The notes under the pieces are model-generated. The model was not told the origin of the DNA and searched no databases. It saw only the letters and a program-made list of their open reading frames with translations. 64,000 nt of DNA, taken from NCBI GenBank assembly GCA_973895155.1, contig OZ316895.1:9362001-9426000 (forward strand). Reading direction: 5' to 3'. Source of the DNA: Marsupella aquatica. Taxonomy: Eukaryota; Marchantiophyta. Below are positions 9,739 through 22,310 of this stretch, piece after piece (the first letter of the stretch is position 1; every line of letters starts with the position of its first letter). Position numbers and translations under genes: made by a program.

Positions 9739-11910
9739 CTAGACCGCCGAGCCTTCGGGATCCGGCATCCCATATTCGAGCGCATAGTCAAACTTGGTGT
9801 TCTCCTCCTCAAGCTCAGGCCTCTTAAGCAGCACTACACGGCGATGAATTCTGGTCCATCTTGTGGCGTCTTTTTCAAGGGAGTGTCTTCTGCAGTAGTA
9901 AGCGGGGAAATCATCGATCCAATGATGCAATCCCCTGGTGCCAACATGACTCAAAGTCAGCATGTTCCAATTTGGATCCTGCACGCGCCCACTCCCCGTT
10001 CTAAGCATTCTCGCCTTCTCGTAAGCTTCTTCAAAAGCCAGAATTCGCTGCTTTAGCACCCTCTCCTTCAAATGCCGAACGGAGAGAGGCCCACCTTTTT
10101 CATCCGTAATTCCCATGAGCAACCCTGTGTCATGCGCCACCCTTCGTAGCTGAAATGCCCTGCGTGATGCTTTCCCCAAAGCAAATAGCAGGTCAGTCAA
10201 ATCCGAGTGGTGGAATCTTTCCAGAGCACTCTTGCCATACTTCTTTTGCAATTCCTCTCTGGCTCTCACCTCTGCGGCCTCCAACTCTGTTTGAATGTCG
10301 ACCAAATCTAGCCTATGTCTCCGCCAAGTCACATGTTGGTAGAACTTTCTGACGGCTGGCAACACCAGGTGTCTCCAGTTAGGACGAATTTTGTAAAGTC
10401 TTTGTAAGAACCATAACAAGATAACTGCGCATACGGCACTCCCGATGCCAGTTGTGACCATCATGTTGTGCATCAGATTCTGTGTGCTCGCCAGGGATGC
10501 AAATCCAGACGCTCCGAATGCTCCAAGCACAAAGACTACCGAGATTATGAGTAGAAACGACGTAAGCCCCAGGGCTCTACGAATGTTTCTCACTGCCCTC
10601 CCAATGTACACGTCCTCCATGGGTAGCACAGCCCCAGCACCAGCCATCACAGTGGCAATAGAGAAGAAGAACGACACACTGTTGAAGGCCCAGAACGCCC
10701 GAAGCGCCATGTCGGCTTGTCCACCATTGCCTCCAAGAGTCCCACCAGGAGGTTGCAACCATCCTCCAAATGTCACACTTGCAATCAGGGCTGCACCCAC
10801 CAGGATTGCATTGGAGGCGTCTACATACACCTGTCTGTCCCTGTACAACCTCTCTACCTCATCTTTCAGCTCCGCGCATGTTAACAGCAACTTCCCAATA
10901 TCCTTGCACACCTTTCGATCCAGCGATGCGTGCTCGATGGCGGTCTGGAAAACCGGGCGACCTTCGATATCCTCCTCGGTAGTTCTGATCGTCCGCTCTC
11001 CTGCTCGAGAGACGAGGCATCTCACAGTCTCCGTGGCTCCCACATGGACAGCCCAATGGAGGGGTGTGTATAAGCAGCAATCCACAGCATTGATGTCCAC
11101 CTTTGGATTGCTCACGAGAATGTCCATAGACGCCTCCCCAGCGCGGCTGCACCCAGCCATATGTGCTGCAGTACGCATGTAGTAGTCATGAGCATTGACA
11201 TGGCGCTCATAAACTGGCCAGTCCAGAAGCTGCTTCATGACTGCCTGCCAGTTCCCGAGCACGGCATAGTGCAGAGGTGTCATCCAGAAATTGTCAGCGA
11301 AATCCCACTCGTAATTCGGCGGCACCGTTGCAGTCAAGACATCATACGAATCGATGAGGATTTGTACCATGTCTATGTCCCCGGTGACCACAGCGAGATG
11401 CAGAGAAGTCCAGCCCTCGGGAGTGCGTGCATGGAGGATTTCGAAATACTCCATCGGCTGTGCATTATTCTGGCCTTGTCTTCGTGTGAGAACCTTCACG
11501 ACGTCTTTCTGCCCCATGACAACAGCTCTGTGCAATGCGGTGAATCCATCATGGTCCTCGGCACCTTGCAGCATAGTTCTCAGACCAGGCGGTCGTCTTT
11601 TGATGAATTCGGCGATGAATTCAACGTGCCCGAAAGCTGATGCCCAGAGGAGTGCCTTGCTCCATGTATCCTCGGGATGATTCTCCGCCTTGGCTATCAG
11701 GCCTTTGACTCGTCTGTGATCCTTTATGGCAGAGCGGAACTCGTCCGTGAGTGCTGATTTTGAGCGGTTTCTCTCTACCTCTCCTTCAGTGTTGCTCAAA
11801 TCGTCTCCGGTGCTTGTGCACTGGTTTGTTGTCTTCAAATTAGGACCGCTGCTCGTGCCGCTGCTCCGCACGATCAATTCTATTGGCATGTTACTAGTAT
11901 TCCCTGCCAT
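9739..11910 (-). CDS. Ankyrin-repeat/PGG-domain membrane protein
   Basis: A single uninterrupted ORF of 723 residues. An N-terminal low-complexity Ser/Thr stretch (1-60) precedes about five ankyrin repeats at residues 85-330, seen as GFTALHRAV, GWTSLHLAVVTGD, MTPLHYAVLGN and YTPLHWAVHVGA. A PGG domain follows from about 360, with DASNAILVGAALIASVTFGG then WLQPPGG. Four hydrophobic segments are visible at about 366-384, 404-427, 447-468 and 484-502. This architecture is the plant ACD6/ITN1-like group, plasma-membrane or endomembrane proteins linked to defence and stress signalling. Unusual is a charged C-terminal extension of about 200 residues after the last membrane segment (coiled-coil-like DIQTELEAAEVRAREELQ, then Arg-rich), which the usual short-tailed members lack. 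The exact substrate or partner is unknown. The start chosen is the first ATG (MAGNTSNMPIEL). Confidence 0.92.
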   Translation of the reverse strand: MAGNTSNMPIELIVRSSGTSSGPNLKTTNQCTSTGDDLSNTEGEVERNRSKSALTDEFRSAIKDHRRVKGLIAKAENHPEDTWSKALLWASAFGHVEFIAEFIKRRPPGLRTMLQGAEDHDGFTALHRAVVMGQKDVVKVLTRRQGQNNAQPMEYFEILHARTPEGWTSLHLAVVTGDIDMVQILIDSYDVLTATVPPNYEWDFADNFWMTPLHYAVLGNWQAVMKQLLDWPVYERHVNAHDYYMRTAAHMAGCSRAGEASMDILVSNPKVDINAVDCCLYTPLHWAVHVGATETVRCLVSRAGERTIRTTEEDIEGRPVFQTAIEHASLDRKVCKDIGKLLLTCAELKDEVERLYRDRQVYVDASNAILVGAALIASVTFGGWLQPPGGTLGGNGGQADMALRAFWAFNSVSFFFSIATVMAGAGAVLPMEDVYIGRAVRNIRRALGLTSFLLIISVVFVLGAFGASGFASLASTQNLMHNMMVTTGIGSAVCAVILLWFLQRLYKIRPNWRHLVLPAVRKFYQHVTWRRHRLDLVDIQTELEAAEVRAREELQKKYGKSALERFHHSDLTDLLFALGKASRRAFQLRRVAHDTGLLMGITDEKGGPLSVRHLKERVLKQRILAFEEAYEKARMLRTGSGRVQDPNWNMLTLSHVGTRGLHHWIDDFPAYYCRRHSLEKDATRWTRIHRRVVLLKRPELEEENTKFDYALEYGMPDPEGSAV

Positions 11911-14866
11911 CTTAGCACTTGGCTCTCGCGTCCTGCTAGCCTGACCATTCCGCTTCTATCCGAGCGGCTTCTACTGGGAAAGTCGCTCACTTGCAATCAA
12001 ATTGCGTGCTGATGATACAAATCTCTCATTCCTTGAATTGGTTTGTCTTGACGGTCAAGCTGGACAAAGGACTTAAAAAATTTGGGAATTCTGAATCGCT
12101 CTTTGGAGCATTTAAGTACTGTGTTATCATCGAGAGGGAGCGCAGTGCACGAAATGGGTTGGGCCCAGTAAATGTTGCTCCAAGATCCAGACAAGAACCT
12201 TCTGGTTACACCGAGTACAAATTAGTGGTCAATTGTCAGACTTTGTAATGGTTGGTCAGAAGCGCACGTTGTTCCCACTTAAGGGTACACAGGCAGATCG
12301 AGCCTCATCTTACTGATGCGCTTCCAATCTAGCTCTATGGATGGTGCCTATATCCGCTTCCTGACGAAACCTACTGGAGCATACTCCCGAACTTTTGGGG
12401 AATGCTCAATTTGTGCAGACGTCGAGAGCTTCTGTAATCGACGAGCCGATTTTGTTTGTAGAAGGGGTTTGATTTCACAGCAAACAACCTTTTCGTTGCT
12501 TACTGTAGGTGAAAAGTCCAGTCTGTATATGGTAAGTTACACGGGACCTGTGAATGAATTTGGCGTTTTGATGAGCGCAAACTCCGATTGGGGCAGAAGC
12601 GCACGTCACAGCAATCGATCGGTCAGGTCAGTGAGTCGGAGCTAGGGGGACAAACTTTCGTAAGAGACGTTTACGGTACCGTGACATGAAATGCGTGTCG
12701 TGGGAAGCGTTATTAGAGAAATATGCACACCACTAAATAATTTGGAGCAGTCCTCCACGCTTTATAGTTCTGGAAAGAAGGGACATGACTGTTTGCAGTG
12801 AATTTTCCTCTTCCTATGATAGATGGATAAGAAGATGTAGCTTTCTTTGTTGACACTGTAAGCTTCCGATTGCACGTCGTCGGCTGCACACACTGCTTCC
12901 TCAAACTTTAAGTTCGCTATTGTCCAAAGACTTGTTTTCTTTAAAATTAGACACATCATGGTTCGTGTAACTTTGAAATTAGACACATCTAGTGCGACGC
13001 TGCAATCAACTCTCCTAATACCTTCAATTTCTCTGTGGTAGCGTGTTCACAAATACATGCTGTTATCTGACGAAAAAATGGTTTGTGGCATCGTTGAATT
13101 GACTGAGAATCAATTTTCAGGTTCACCTCGAGTGGGATACTGTTACCAACAACCCTTCTAAAACCTTCACTTTCGCTGTTTGTCGCCCTTGCAATTGCAA
13201 AACTGTAGTCAGGATGGAAAATGGCATGGAGTTTCGTTTCTTCTCAGCCTCTCTAACTTTCGAAAGGTTCTCTGACTGACAACCGTCCCTTGTAAAAGTA
13301 GATAGTTGGAGGGATGCATTTTACTGTCAGTCATAGGAGCTATTACCTTACTTGCGGAGATCGATTGAGTTCTCCAGCCATTGGGAAGCTTTGGCAAACA
13401 GGTGATGATACAACTCCAAGCTTTTCTCTCGGCAATCTAACCTTTTCTAGCCATTAATCCGCCAGAGTCGTGTCGTCTTATTCTCGATCTGGAGCAAACA
13501 AACGGTGTTAATGTTCATGATCCCCACCAGGATTTGCGACTCTTCTAATTCTCAAGCCACTGATTGCAAATTTGAATGAAGTGAAATGCGTGAACATTTT
13601 TTCAGAAAATGCAGCATGAAAGATGTGGACATTCTCTGAGCAGATACCTTCCGGAGTTGCAGACATACCAGAACTCCTTTGTGTAGATTATATCTGATGA
13701 GGAGATACCTTCGACAACTTTGGTCTTGTAGGGTGCTCAAGAAGGTAGCAAAAGATCTTTGCTCCTTATCAGTCTTCTGTTGGATGCGAAAAATTTTCAC
13801 GAAAGAGCGGAGTTATGGATACCATACAAAAATATATATCAAAGTGCCAAATCAGAGGGCGCCCAACCGGGAGACATGATCTCTCAGGCAAAAGACCCAA
13901 TCAAGGCGGGGACCACCAAGGGGCCAAGGGTGCAAAAAGATGCAAGCAAAAGCGGATGTATAAGCTACTTTCCTAAGACGAAAGTCTTCCCAAAATTTCA
14001 AACTGTTTAACAGATTAGGATCGTCTTCACCCCTCCTGTGTGGGGTCATCTTTAGGTATCTGTGCATCGTTTACAAGTTCTCGGGCTCTGAAATTGGCTT
14101 GCGATTTTCATCCTTACTCATCATGGTGACGTAGTGTTTCAGCACTGATTTCGGGCATTTCAGGGACACTCAAAACAAAATTTGGATCCAGGTGTCGACA
14201 ACGAGAGGTAACCCTTTGCAGCAGCCATACTTGTACCAACATTAATATCAGCCCGTAGCAGTGTCGAAGTAAATTTCGTTACATGGCAAGTCATAACTAT
14301 TTACTTTCCACTTTTTACTTACTAATCAATTTGAAGAACAAAATTTGAAGTGCTTCATTTGAGAACAAGTGAAGGTCGCAAACCAGATTTCAATGCACAT
14401 CGAGAATTTGTGCGCAAGTCTTATTTCCCTAAGAAGGTCAGTCAGATATCATCTATCAGGAAAAGGTAACAAATTTATGGAATAATTTCTACTTTAAAAG
14501 CAATTTAAAAGGCAACTTCTCAATTCTTTTCAACCCTTTCCCTCCTGGTGGATCTCTCATCTGGATCTCTCATCTGAGCAGGATCCCTGAATATAACTCC
14601 ATTGTAATTAGCCTACTAGGAGCAGACCTAAAATTTCTTTGGTGAACAAAATATTGCTTTAAACTTATGAAAGAACACCAAACCTCAGCAATTTCACGGG
14701 TACAAAAAAATGATATACAGCTTTAGTGGCAAAAGGTCAAATTTCCATAAGAGTAAAATCACAATTCGTTGATATTGTACAATATTTGTAGAATTCACCC
14801 ACAACAATTTCGTTGGAACCGAATCTTTACAAATGAACACAAACGTAATCGTGACCTAATCACTGT
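11911..14866. other. Intergenic DNA between ankyrin and OEP16 genes
   Basis: It contains the promoter side of the ankyrin gene (just above 11910) and the 3' flank of OEP16 (below 14867). ORFs of 60-110 codons occur on both strands but none shows a domain or splice context. A small direct repeat AAATTAGACACATC occurs at about 12946 and 12977. Nothing else is supported. Confidence 0.5.
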
Positions 14867-17033
14867 CTATGAAATGTTCTTCAAAATTTCAGCAGCAGTG
14901 GCAATGGCTCCTCCGGTGAGGGCCCCTTTCAAAGCACGCTCACCGGAAGGATTTGGTTCGGTCAACGATAGAGCTGCTCCTGTCAAGGCTCCTCCAAAAA
15001 GAGAGTTCTTCTGCAAAATATATTGAAGCGACCGTAATTAGCAAGACTTAAGCTCTGGTCTCACTGAAATTTCGGCGCTACATGACTGCTAAAAAACAAA
15101 ATTGGAGTGGAGATAGAACACATCCATACAAAAAAACTCTGCATCACATCACTTCATACATATCCTGATTGATGTACACCAGCTGTCACACACACAAGAG
15201 AGATATTCGTAGAACGAGAATAACGACAAAAGGGGGCAAGGGAGGTACGTACCCAGTCATTCACACCTCGAGCTTCCTCCAAGCCGTAAGTCATTCCAGA
15301 GTAAACTCCGGCCACAAGACCTACACAATGGAAATGATACCATAACGATAAATGTTCGTCACCAAATACGACTAGTAGAAGTCGGTATTACACCCACAAG
15401 ATATTACCAACAAACTAGATCAACTTGATTATTCATTCGTATTACAACACATAAGCCACAAACCGGAACACATGGGTAGTCAAAACATTACCCCACTGAA
15501 TGGCCTCCTTTCCAACCCTATTGGCCTGCACATCGACGATCGCAATAGTTTATTAACAAAAGTACATTGTAAGTATACTTCGGTTACTGTCGCGACACAT
15601 ACACCTCGAAGTACTTTTAGTTAGGTTCGACGAACTGCAGGGCTTGCGAGGAAACCGTGCATTGCAGGAAGTTTAATCTCTGACGAACAGAAGTTTCACT
15701 ATTTTGTTCTTAAATTTCATCCCTCCGAATGCAACCTCCGAATGCCATTAATTGTTCGCTTCATATGTGTGAGAAAGAGCGTGACAATAATTCATTACCA
15801 ATCTTTTTGCCCACTGTCTTCCGGAACCAATGCAAAGTTCCGTCTCTGAGAATTCACATTTTAAGATCTGACATTGTACATCAGGTTTCCGGATTAAATG
15901 GCGACATCGCAGATTCACACCTTCAATTCCAGCAATTGATCAAAAGTTGGTGATTACACCTAACAGTTTGTGAATTTCAAGAAACAGGTCGTTGTTAGAC
16001 ACTGTCAAATTTTCAAACGAACAATTTAGGAGGTAGGGATGATATGATTTGGGAGTTTCTTGTATCTTCATGCCCTAACCAACTACATTCCATAGGCCAA
16101 CAGTACTAAAGTCTTACCATGGTCTCCAAAGATTTCTTGTTCGTCTCGTCTGCCAAAATGAACACAAAACACGCCATCAACCGATGAACAGCAGTAATTT
16201 TCGAAATGAATCACCCCTCAGTGTAAATGCCAGGAACATTCGTGTGAATTGAAGATAGCATATCCAGGCAAATGTGAACTACACACCTTGAAGAAGGAAT
16301 TTGAGCGAATCTTGGGTGGCTGCATGCACAGCTCCAACCTGAACAGTGTTCACAACTTCACATCAGACAACGCGTCCAACCTTCATGAAAGATATTCAAT
16401 CCTTGGCTACCGTTGTCATAGCATCAGGATTTGACACCAGCATACGCAGGCGAACGCAGGCGAACTCCCACAATTCACGCATGCATGCATGCGTGAAGGC
16501 AAGTATAGAGAGACTTTGATTTAATTACGAAGGTGATGCAGTTCTATCACAAGCGCGAAGGACAGACCAACAAAGGGCCCACCACAATAACAGAAGAGAG
16601 GGAGAGACAAACAAGGACACGACAGTCAGCGAAGCGAGCGTTTTTAGTTCCAACGGGACACAATACGAGCCCCCCACTCATTCAATACCATACTCCTCAT
16701 GATCAAAACTCAAAGAGCTAATCCAATGCTGCTTCGTTGAAGGCATGCACGACGAGGACAGGGAAAGACGCCAAGTAAGATATTGCTCGAACTCATCCTC
16801 ATGACCATCGATCAACATACACCAACACTAATATCCATGCACTCACCACCTACAACCTCGACACACAAATCCCTCGCCATGCATGCAGCTCGAGCCAGGC
16901 CGGTCCAAGAGTCACTTACCCCGCCGACTCTCACGAAGCCATCGAAGACGCGGTTCAGAGCAGGGTGGCCGAGATCCACCAGGAAGTCGACCTGGGGTTT
17001 GTCCAACGACGTATCAAGTCGTGCAGTCGGCAT
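14867..17033 (-). CDS. OEP16: Outer envelope pore protein 16 (OEP16), six exons
   Basis: Plastid outer-envelope channel of the PRAT (Tim17/22/23) superfamily, implicated in amino-acid and precursor-protein passage. Exons (minus): 17033-16920, 16338-16287, 16149-16118, 15525-15492, 15320-15253, 15010-14867. All introns are GT-AG, all phases agree, and the CDS is 444 nt (147 residues), matching the family's usual length of about 146. Visible landmarks: VDLGHPALNRVFDGFVRVGG (first helix), GKEAIQWG with LVAGVYSGMTYGLEEARG (second and third), and a Gly/Ala-rich last exon, FGGALTGAALS and GALTGGAIATAAEIL (fourth). The start is the ATG of MPTARLDT. The frame stays open upstream but encodes a Cys/Ser repeat from the CAG-rich leader, which is unlike the family. 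The first intron contains RY-type CATGCATG motifs. In Arabidopsis the seed paralogue OEP16-2 is under seed/ABA control, so this may be regulatory. Confidence 0.93.
16474..16497. promoter_or_regulatory. Palindrome with overlapping RY motifs in OEP16 intron 1
   Basis: A perfect 24-bp palindrome, TTCACGC-ATGCATGCAT-GCGTGAA, holds overlapping CATGCATG (RY) boxes, the core bound by B3-domain ABI3/FUS3/LEC2 factors. A second CCATGCATGCAG lies at about 16877, also in the first intron. Its regulatory role is inference. Confidence 0.4.
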
Positions 17034-17306
17034 TTCTATTCGGTCCGCTGCACAAACAGAAGCGGAAGAAGCAGCAGAAGCGGAGCTCACCAACAACGAA
17101 ACGAGGCTCAACAACTCTGAACCACACCAGCAGCAGCAGCAGCACAAGATTGATGTTCGTGAAGATAGACAAGAGCGTTTCCTTCGTTCATGCAGTGCTT
17201 TAGGATAGATAGAACGAGAGAATGAGTCCCTACAGCGAAAGAACAGTGTGATCTGCAGCGACGAGATACCTCTTTAGGTCCAGTCATCGGGCGCGCTATC
17301 TGCTTC

Positions 17307-17316
17307 TCTATATACA
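17307..17316 (-). promoter_or_regulatory. Putative TATA box of OEP16
   Basis: On the minus strand, TTTGTATATAGAGAAG lies about 280 bp upstream of the OEP16 start codon. This fits a TATA box followed by a leader that contains a (CAG)n run near 17130-17145. No other core element was recognised. Confidence 0.4.
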
Positions 17317-17600
17317 AATGCTGAGTCGGCAGCGGATGTGCGCGGCGCTCTGGGACCGTTGGATGAGGCCCATAGGCGCCCGCCAAGTGGTCTCCGGTTA
17401 GTTGTTATTAGTTTAAGTCCGGTCACCTTTCCAAGTGGCGTGGCTCCAGTCGCCGGCCGCGTCCCTTATCTGCTTGTGTAATCGCCATTGTCCAGAAGCG
17501 TGAGGGCGTTCCCTGAGCCCTTATCTGATGAATGACAGAGCGGCTGACTATGCATCGTTTTATCCGACTCCGTTTTTGTACTACGAGTAATATCCTGTTA

Positions 17601-17631
17601 CCCCCCCCCCCCCCCACCCCCACCACCACCA
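17601..17631. repeat. Poly-C / CCCCACC low-complexity tract
   Basis: Fifteen consecutive C, then ACCCCCACCACCACC. A simple repeat only. Confidence 0.9.
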
Positions 17632-19978
17632 TAAAATTATATGTATTTAATAGGTGACCCCCGTGCATGGAAACGTTTCACAAAATGCCCAATGGACTGC
17701 AGAAAACCCTCTTTTGAACTCAGATAGCTTTTTCTTCCTGATTGAGGAGTCCATAATTTTCTGTTTAAGCTATGGGGTTGCAAGGTTCATGGGAGTGTAT
17801 TTTTCCAAATAGTGATTACGAAGGCTTTAGGTTTTGATCGTGTAAAACTCTTGGGCTTTTGCATTTCCATTGTTATTTCGCTTTTATTCGGTCTCTTATC
17901 TTTGGTATCTTGTCTCTGGGTTGGCACATATTGTTCTTCAACAGTGTGATGTAAGTGATCAGTGGCGAAAATTAGTGCTGCAAGTTAGTGTTGTAAACGT
18001 TTATAACGTGTACAGGCTGCTTGATTCCCACATTGCAGTTGTAGTAGAATTTGTTGTTTCTGGCATATGTACTACGGTGTTAAATTTGAATTGGATTAGA
18101 TTTTAAAGTATGATGGGGCCATACTCAAATGGTATCATCATAATTTATTGCATTAGGATTTACAGAACTCAAGTTGACAAGCAAACTACCATTCACCTTT
18201 AACTTGGTAAACTCAACCCATGATCATCGATTTCCATAATCCACATTGAGGGTGGTCAAAGGTCAAAATCTCTATCTGCCCTCCACGTACCTTCTCTCAA
18301 GATGGAAACCGTTTGTTTTGTCCCTTTCTCTCAGTGGGACACCCTTCCTTATCCTTACACCACAGGTTTCTCTTTACACCATCTTATCCCTACACCGAAG
18401 TAAGTTTTCTCAATGTATTCTTTCCTTTCTCTTGGTTGGAAAGGGTACGAGAAACCTGTCCTTAATTAAGCATTTTATTATGGGTCCAAAACAAACTTTA
18501 AGCTAGATACAACTGTAGTAAACCACTATCTTGATGCTAGGATGTATCACATTAACACACCATTATTCTAATTCTAGGTGGCAAACTTTCTACACACGAA
18601 AGTAATCTGAATCGAATGAGTAATTTTCTTAGCTCGGATGTTTTCGTTTTAGATCGAGGAAGATAAGTTCTTTTTCACTTTTTACTGGCCACACAAAGCT
18701 GGTCCATCCGTCCATACTACGACACAGCCGTTGGTAACTTATTAGGAGTTAGGTTACCTGCTATTTACAGCGTACTACTGACGGGATAAAAACAAGCAAT
18801 CAATAGCTGAATGGGAGGGTACGATGGCTGCATGGCAATTGACCAATGCATGGGACGTTTCTGTCATGTCACGTCACGCCAGCCGCAGCGACCTGCATGC
18901 TATACCATGTGGCGTAAGCCGATTCGACGTATTGAATAATGTCCGGTTAAATTATGAACGGAGTCCCGTACCCCACCAGTCCATTCCTAATCATGACTCG
19001 TTGGTTTCCATGAGGTCACTTTCGTCCAGTCATCATTCTCCCTGCTCGAGTGAAGGTAACCGCCCAAAGGGGGTTATCAGGTTATAGGAATCTCCAAGGT
19101 GGGAGGCTGGAGCCTGGAGGGGTCTATAGCCATGGCCCCAGTGACTCTCAATGTACAAGTGTAAGGTAATCGAGTGGCCATGGAGTAATGAGTGTAATCC
19201 TGAGCGTTGTTTTACTTTACTTTTTACTTACAAATTGAGTCTGAGATGGACTAACCACCGGGGCCCAAATCTTGTAATAATCAGGGCAGACTGGCAAGGG
19301 GTTCTGGTTCATAATTATCTATAGAAATTAATACAAAGCAAAGACTACAAGAGAGGTTTATGTACAGGGTACATATAGGGAAATGACTATTTGGTTTAGG
19401 GTTACTAGTGTATAAACTCTGACCAGAAAGTGAAGAAATATTTACTGGTTACATGAGAAGTTTTTCTGAGCTTAGTGTGAATAGGTTTCAGACTAGAATC
19501 ACAACCCAAACAGTCATTATCGTAGGTAATACTTGCAAGGAAAAAAAATTGTCAGACAAGATTTTATGGGCACAGGGTTATGAAAATGGTGGCACCTAGT
19601 AGAAAAGGTTACACACCGGTAACCTTTCTTCCTGACAAGAATGACGAGTACCAAGTTGCCATGCAGTTAGTCTCACAAAACATTAATTATTTTATCATCT
19701 CCAAAAATAACAAAAAGTCATGCTTGGATGGACCACTCACATGAGCCTTGCAACCCGCGTCGACCAGGGTAGTAACATTATTTTTCCAAGGAAAAGCGCT
19801 GTCTAAGTCCATTCAGGCATTTTGGTAAACATTAGGGTCCATGGGGGCATCAGTTTCCAGAAAAAAACATTCTCCAGTTTCCCTTTCTTTCTAAAGGATG
19901 TATACAGTGAAATGTGAGTGGTTACAAGGCCCGTTACAAGGATACTTGGATGTTTCTTAAATTTTTCATGACAAATTG
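17632..19978. other. Intergenic DNA, no supported gene
   Basis: ORFs up to 87 codons, for example at 17870-18106 and 18824-19087, lack recognisable domains, initiation context or splice sites. The distal part (from about 19250) is AT-rich and is the sequence into which the LTR retrotransposon inserted. Confidence 0.5.
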
Positions 19979-19983
19979 TTTTG
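19979..19983. repeat. Target-site duplication, left (TTTTG)
   Basis: TTTTG directly precedes the left LTR and is repeated directly after the right LTR at 23593-23597. A 5-bp duplication is what LTR retrotransposon integrases make. Confidence 0.9.
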
Positions 19984-20142
19984 TGTTGTGATATAGGATT
20001 CATACATAGTTGGAGAGGGAGAGAGATTGAATGAATGAATGAATCACTCGGTTGGGATTAACCAGGTGTATATATAGTGTCTTGAGGTAACCATGGTAAA
20101 GGTAACCTCCTAGTCTGGTCTAGGACTAGTTACCTCATAACA
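19984..20142 (-). repeat. LTR, left copy (3' LTR of the element)
   Basis: 159 bp with plus-strand ends TGTTGTGATATAGG and CTCATAACA, so both strands show TG...CA boundaries. It contains GAATGAATGAATGAAT and differs from the right copy at about five positions, including one indel. Just inside it, the minus strand reads CCAAGGGGGAG, a polypurine tract that places this LTR at the element's 3' end. Confidence 0.92.
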
Positions 20143-21429
20143 CTCCCCCTTGGCTACATAATGGGAGTTATGGAGACAATCTAGACTAGTCCTAGAACTA
20201 GGTAAGAAAAATCTATCACCATGCTTATAGACTTGCACGAGATGAGTTTCAGTGATAGTAAAAAGTGTTTGCATGCTTATAGACATGTATGTTTGATTGA
20301 CCAAAGAGGTGGACTGCCTCGTTAAAACCTTTAGCAATGCTAGATTGAGGTAAAAACAACTCTACCAGGGTAGTAGAGAAAAAATAAAATATATGACCCT
20401 AAAGGAAAAAGAGTACAGCCGGTTGGTTCTCTTGGTGAGATGTGAGAGTTGAACCACAGTGGTGGTGTGTGTCAATCAGTAGTAATCAGGCGGTGTAAGC
20501 TTCGGAGTTCAATTGCATGGCAGTGGTGTCTGTGGACATGAGGGGTCAATGCTTTCATGAAACACTTTGTCTAGTTCTCCGCATTTGAAATTTGGGTCAC
20601 CTGTATGGCCTTGCATCAAATAAACAATCTAAGTTCCAAATAATTAGTAGTTTGGTTAGTAGCTGGAGGAACCATGTCATGTTTTAGTATGGCTTATGCT
20701 ATCTAATACCAGGGGGTATTAAGATAATTAATGTGGGTTGTGTGGGGATGCAGTGGCATTAAATCCTATATGTTTCAGATCACTGGATTGATACCGAAGG
20801 TGCTAATTAGCCCAATTGCTAAATGGGAGTTTTCCAAAGTGTGGAGTAGACATGTTGCATCAACGGATGCTAATCATGTATTATTATAAAAATGATAAAA
20901 AAGTCCTAGTTTGGTATGGTGTAAGTACCATATTAGAAATGCCCAAAGTCAAGATAAAAGACCCATATGTGGGTAGGATGGGGCAATGTTATCATGGGAG
21001 AGTCTATGGCAATAAGCTCATTTGAGAGTATAGTGGTGCTGATGGACACGAAGGTGTCAGGAGGCACGGAGGTGCTAGTGGACACAGGGTTGTTGACACC
21101 AGAGGGTGTTAGGTCTCAAGCTACACCAGAGGGTGTATGAACCAGAATCACACCAGAGGCTAGGGTGTCGGTTAAGTTAGGTCTCCCGTGAGTGGCACGT
21201 CTGCCTGCACATCTACAAATATCACGGGGTAGTTTGACAAGTGTGTCAAGACATGGGGTAGCAGGCCATGTAAGTAGATTCAAAATATTATTGAGACATG
21301 GGATAGCCATGTAGGGAGATTTGAAGTTAGAGTAACTTGTGGAGATAAGATGCTCCCCCTAAACTATTTGGCTCCTCGTATAGAGATATACGAGGATTGT
21401 CTCTGTTTAGTTTCCAAGTATTAGTTGTA

Positions 21430-22310
21430 CGTACAATTGTGGTGTAGGTGGGCTCAAGTTCTTCAATAGATAAGTTTTGAGAGAATTGAGTTTCTTTCCC
21501 TTGGTCCGCATCTAATTCATATTGTTTTCCGATTAATTCTATGTTGGGTGTGGGGATGAAAATTGTCTTAATTTTAGTTTCAATCTAAAAGATTTGTTTA
21601 ATAGTAATACACAAAGGTGAATGTGTCATTGGTCCGCGATGTTATTCCGTTCCCCAAAATGAAGAGTGTATCAAGGTAGATTACGGGCTTTGCCCATATT
21701 AACCCCGCATTGGGTCTTGACTAGATGAGGTTAGGGGCTTTGCCCATAATCCAAACATCTGTACCATACCTTTAACATTGTTAGTTTTTGAATTCCCTTA
21801 TCCTAGTCCAGTGTCTTAGAGTAAGTGTTTTCATTTTGTCTGGTGAACATGATCCTAGGTCCGAAGGGATGAGGTTTGTGGTCTTACTTCTGTACAAGTT
21901 GTAAAGGCATGCATGCTAAAAGTGTATAAAACTTTAATCAAATTATAAAATTATGGTTTTGGGTCTTAATCACTATGTGTATGGGCAAGTACAGAGGTAC
22001 TTTCCATTGTAGTGTATGAGTTTAGCTTAAGTTTTTGAGTAGATAAGTTAGAGACAATGAAGTTTCTTCCCATTGATCTGCATAAAATGCATGTTATTTT
22101 CTCTTGAAATTGTGAGTGTGAGGCATATCTCTGAAATTTGGAACTCATCTATAGGTAAGGTCCGATAGGAATGCCCACTGATCAAGAGAATGTAGGGGTT
22201 AGATTACGGGCTTTGCCCATATTAACTCCTCATTAACTCATGTATAGATGAGATTAGGGGCTTTGCCCATTATCAAATCATCTCTACCTTTACCTTTGTT
22301 AGTCATGGAA
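21430..22310. repeat. Imperfect 540-bp tandem duplication inside the LTR element
   Basis: The block GATTACGGGCTTTGCCCATA, then a TTAACCCC/TTAACTCC variant, then TAGATGAGRTTAGGGGC, then TTTGCCCAT occurs at about 21680 and again at about 22202. Preceding text (ATAGATAAGTT, TTTCTTCCC) and following text (TACCTTTAAC, TTGTTAGT) also match. A second weaker repeat theme, ACCAGARGGTGTATRA with ACCARAAT, is at about 21125 and 22350. Confidence 0.7.

Noticed and set aside
10445-11182. 245-codon plus-strand ORF inside the ankyrin gene
   Set aside because: It is the antisense shadow of the ankyrin/PGG coding sequence; its own product has no domain.
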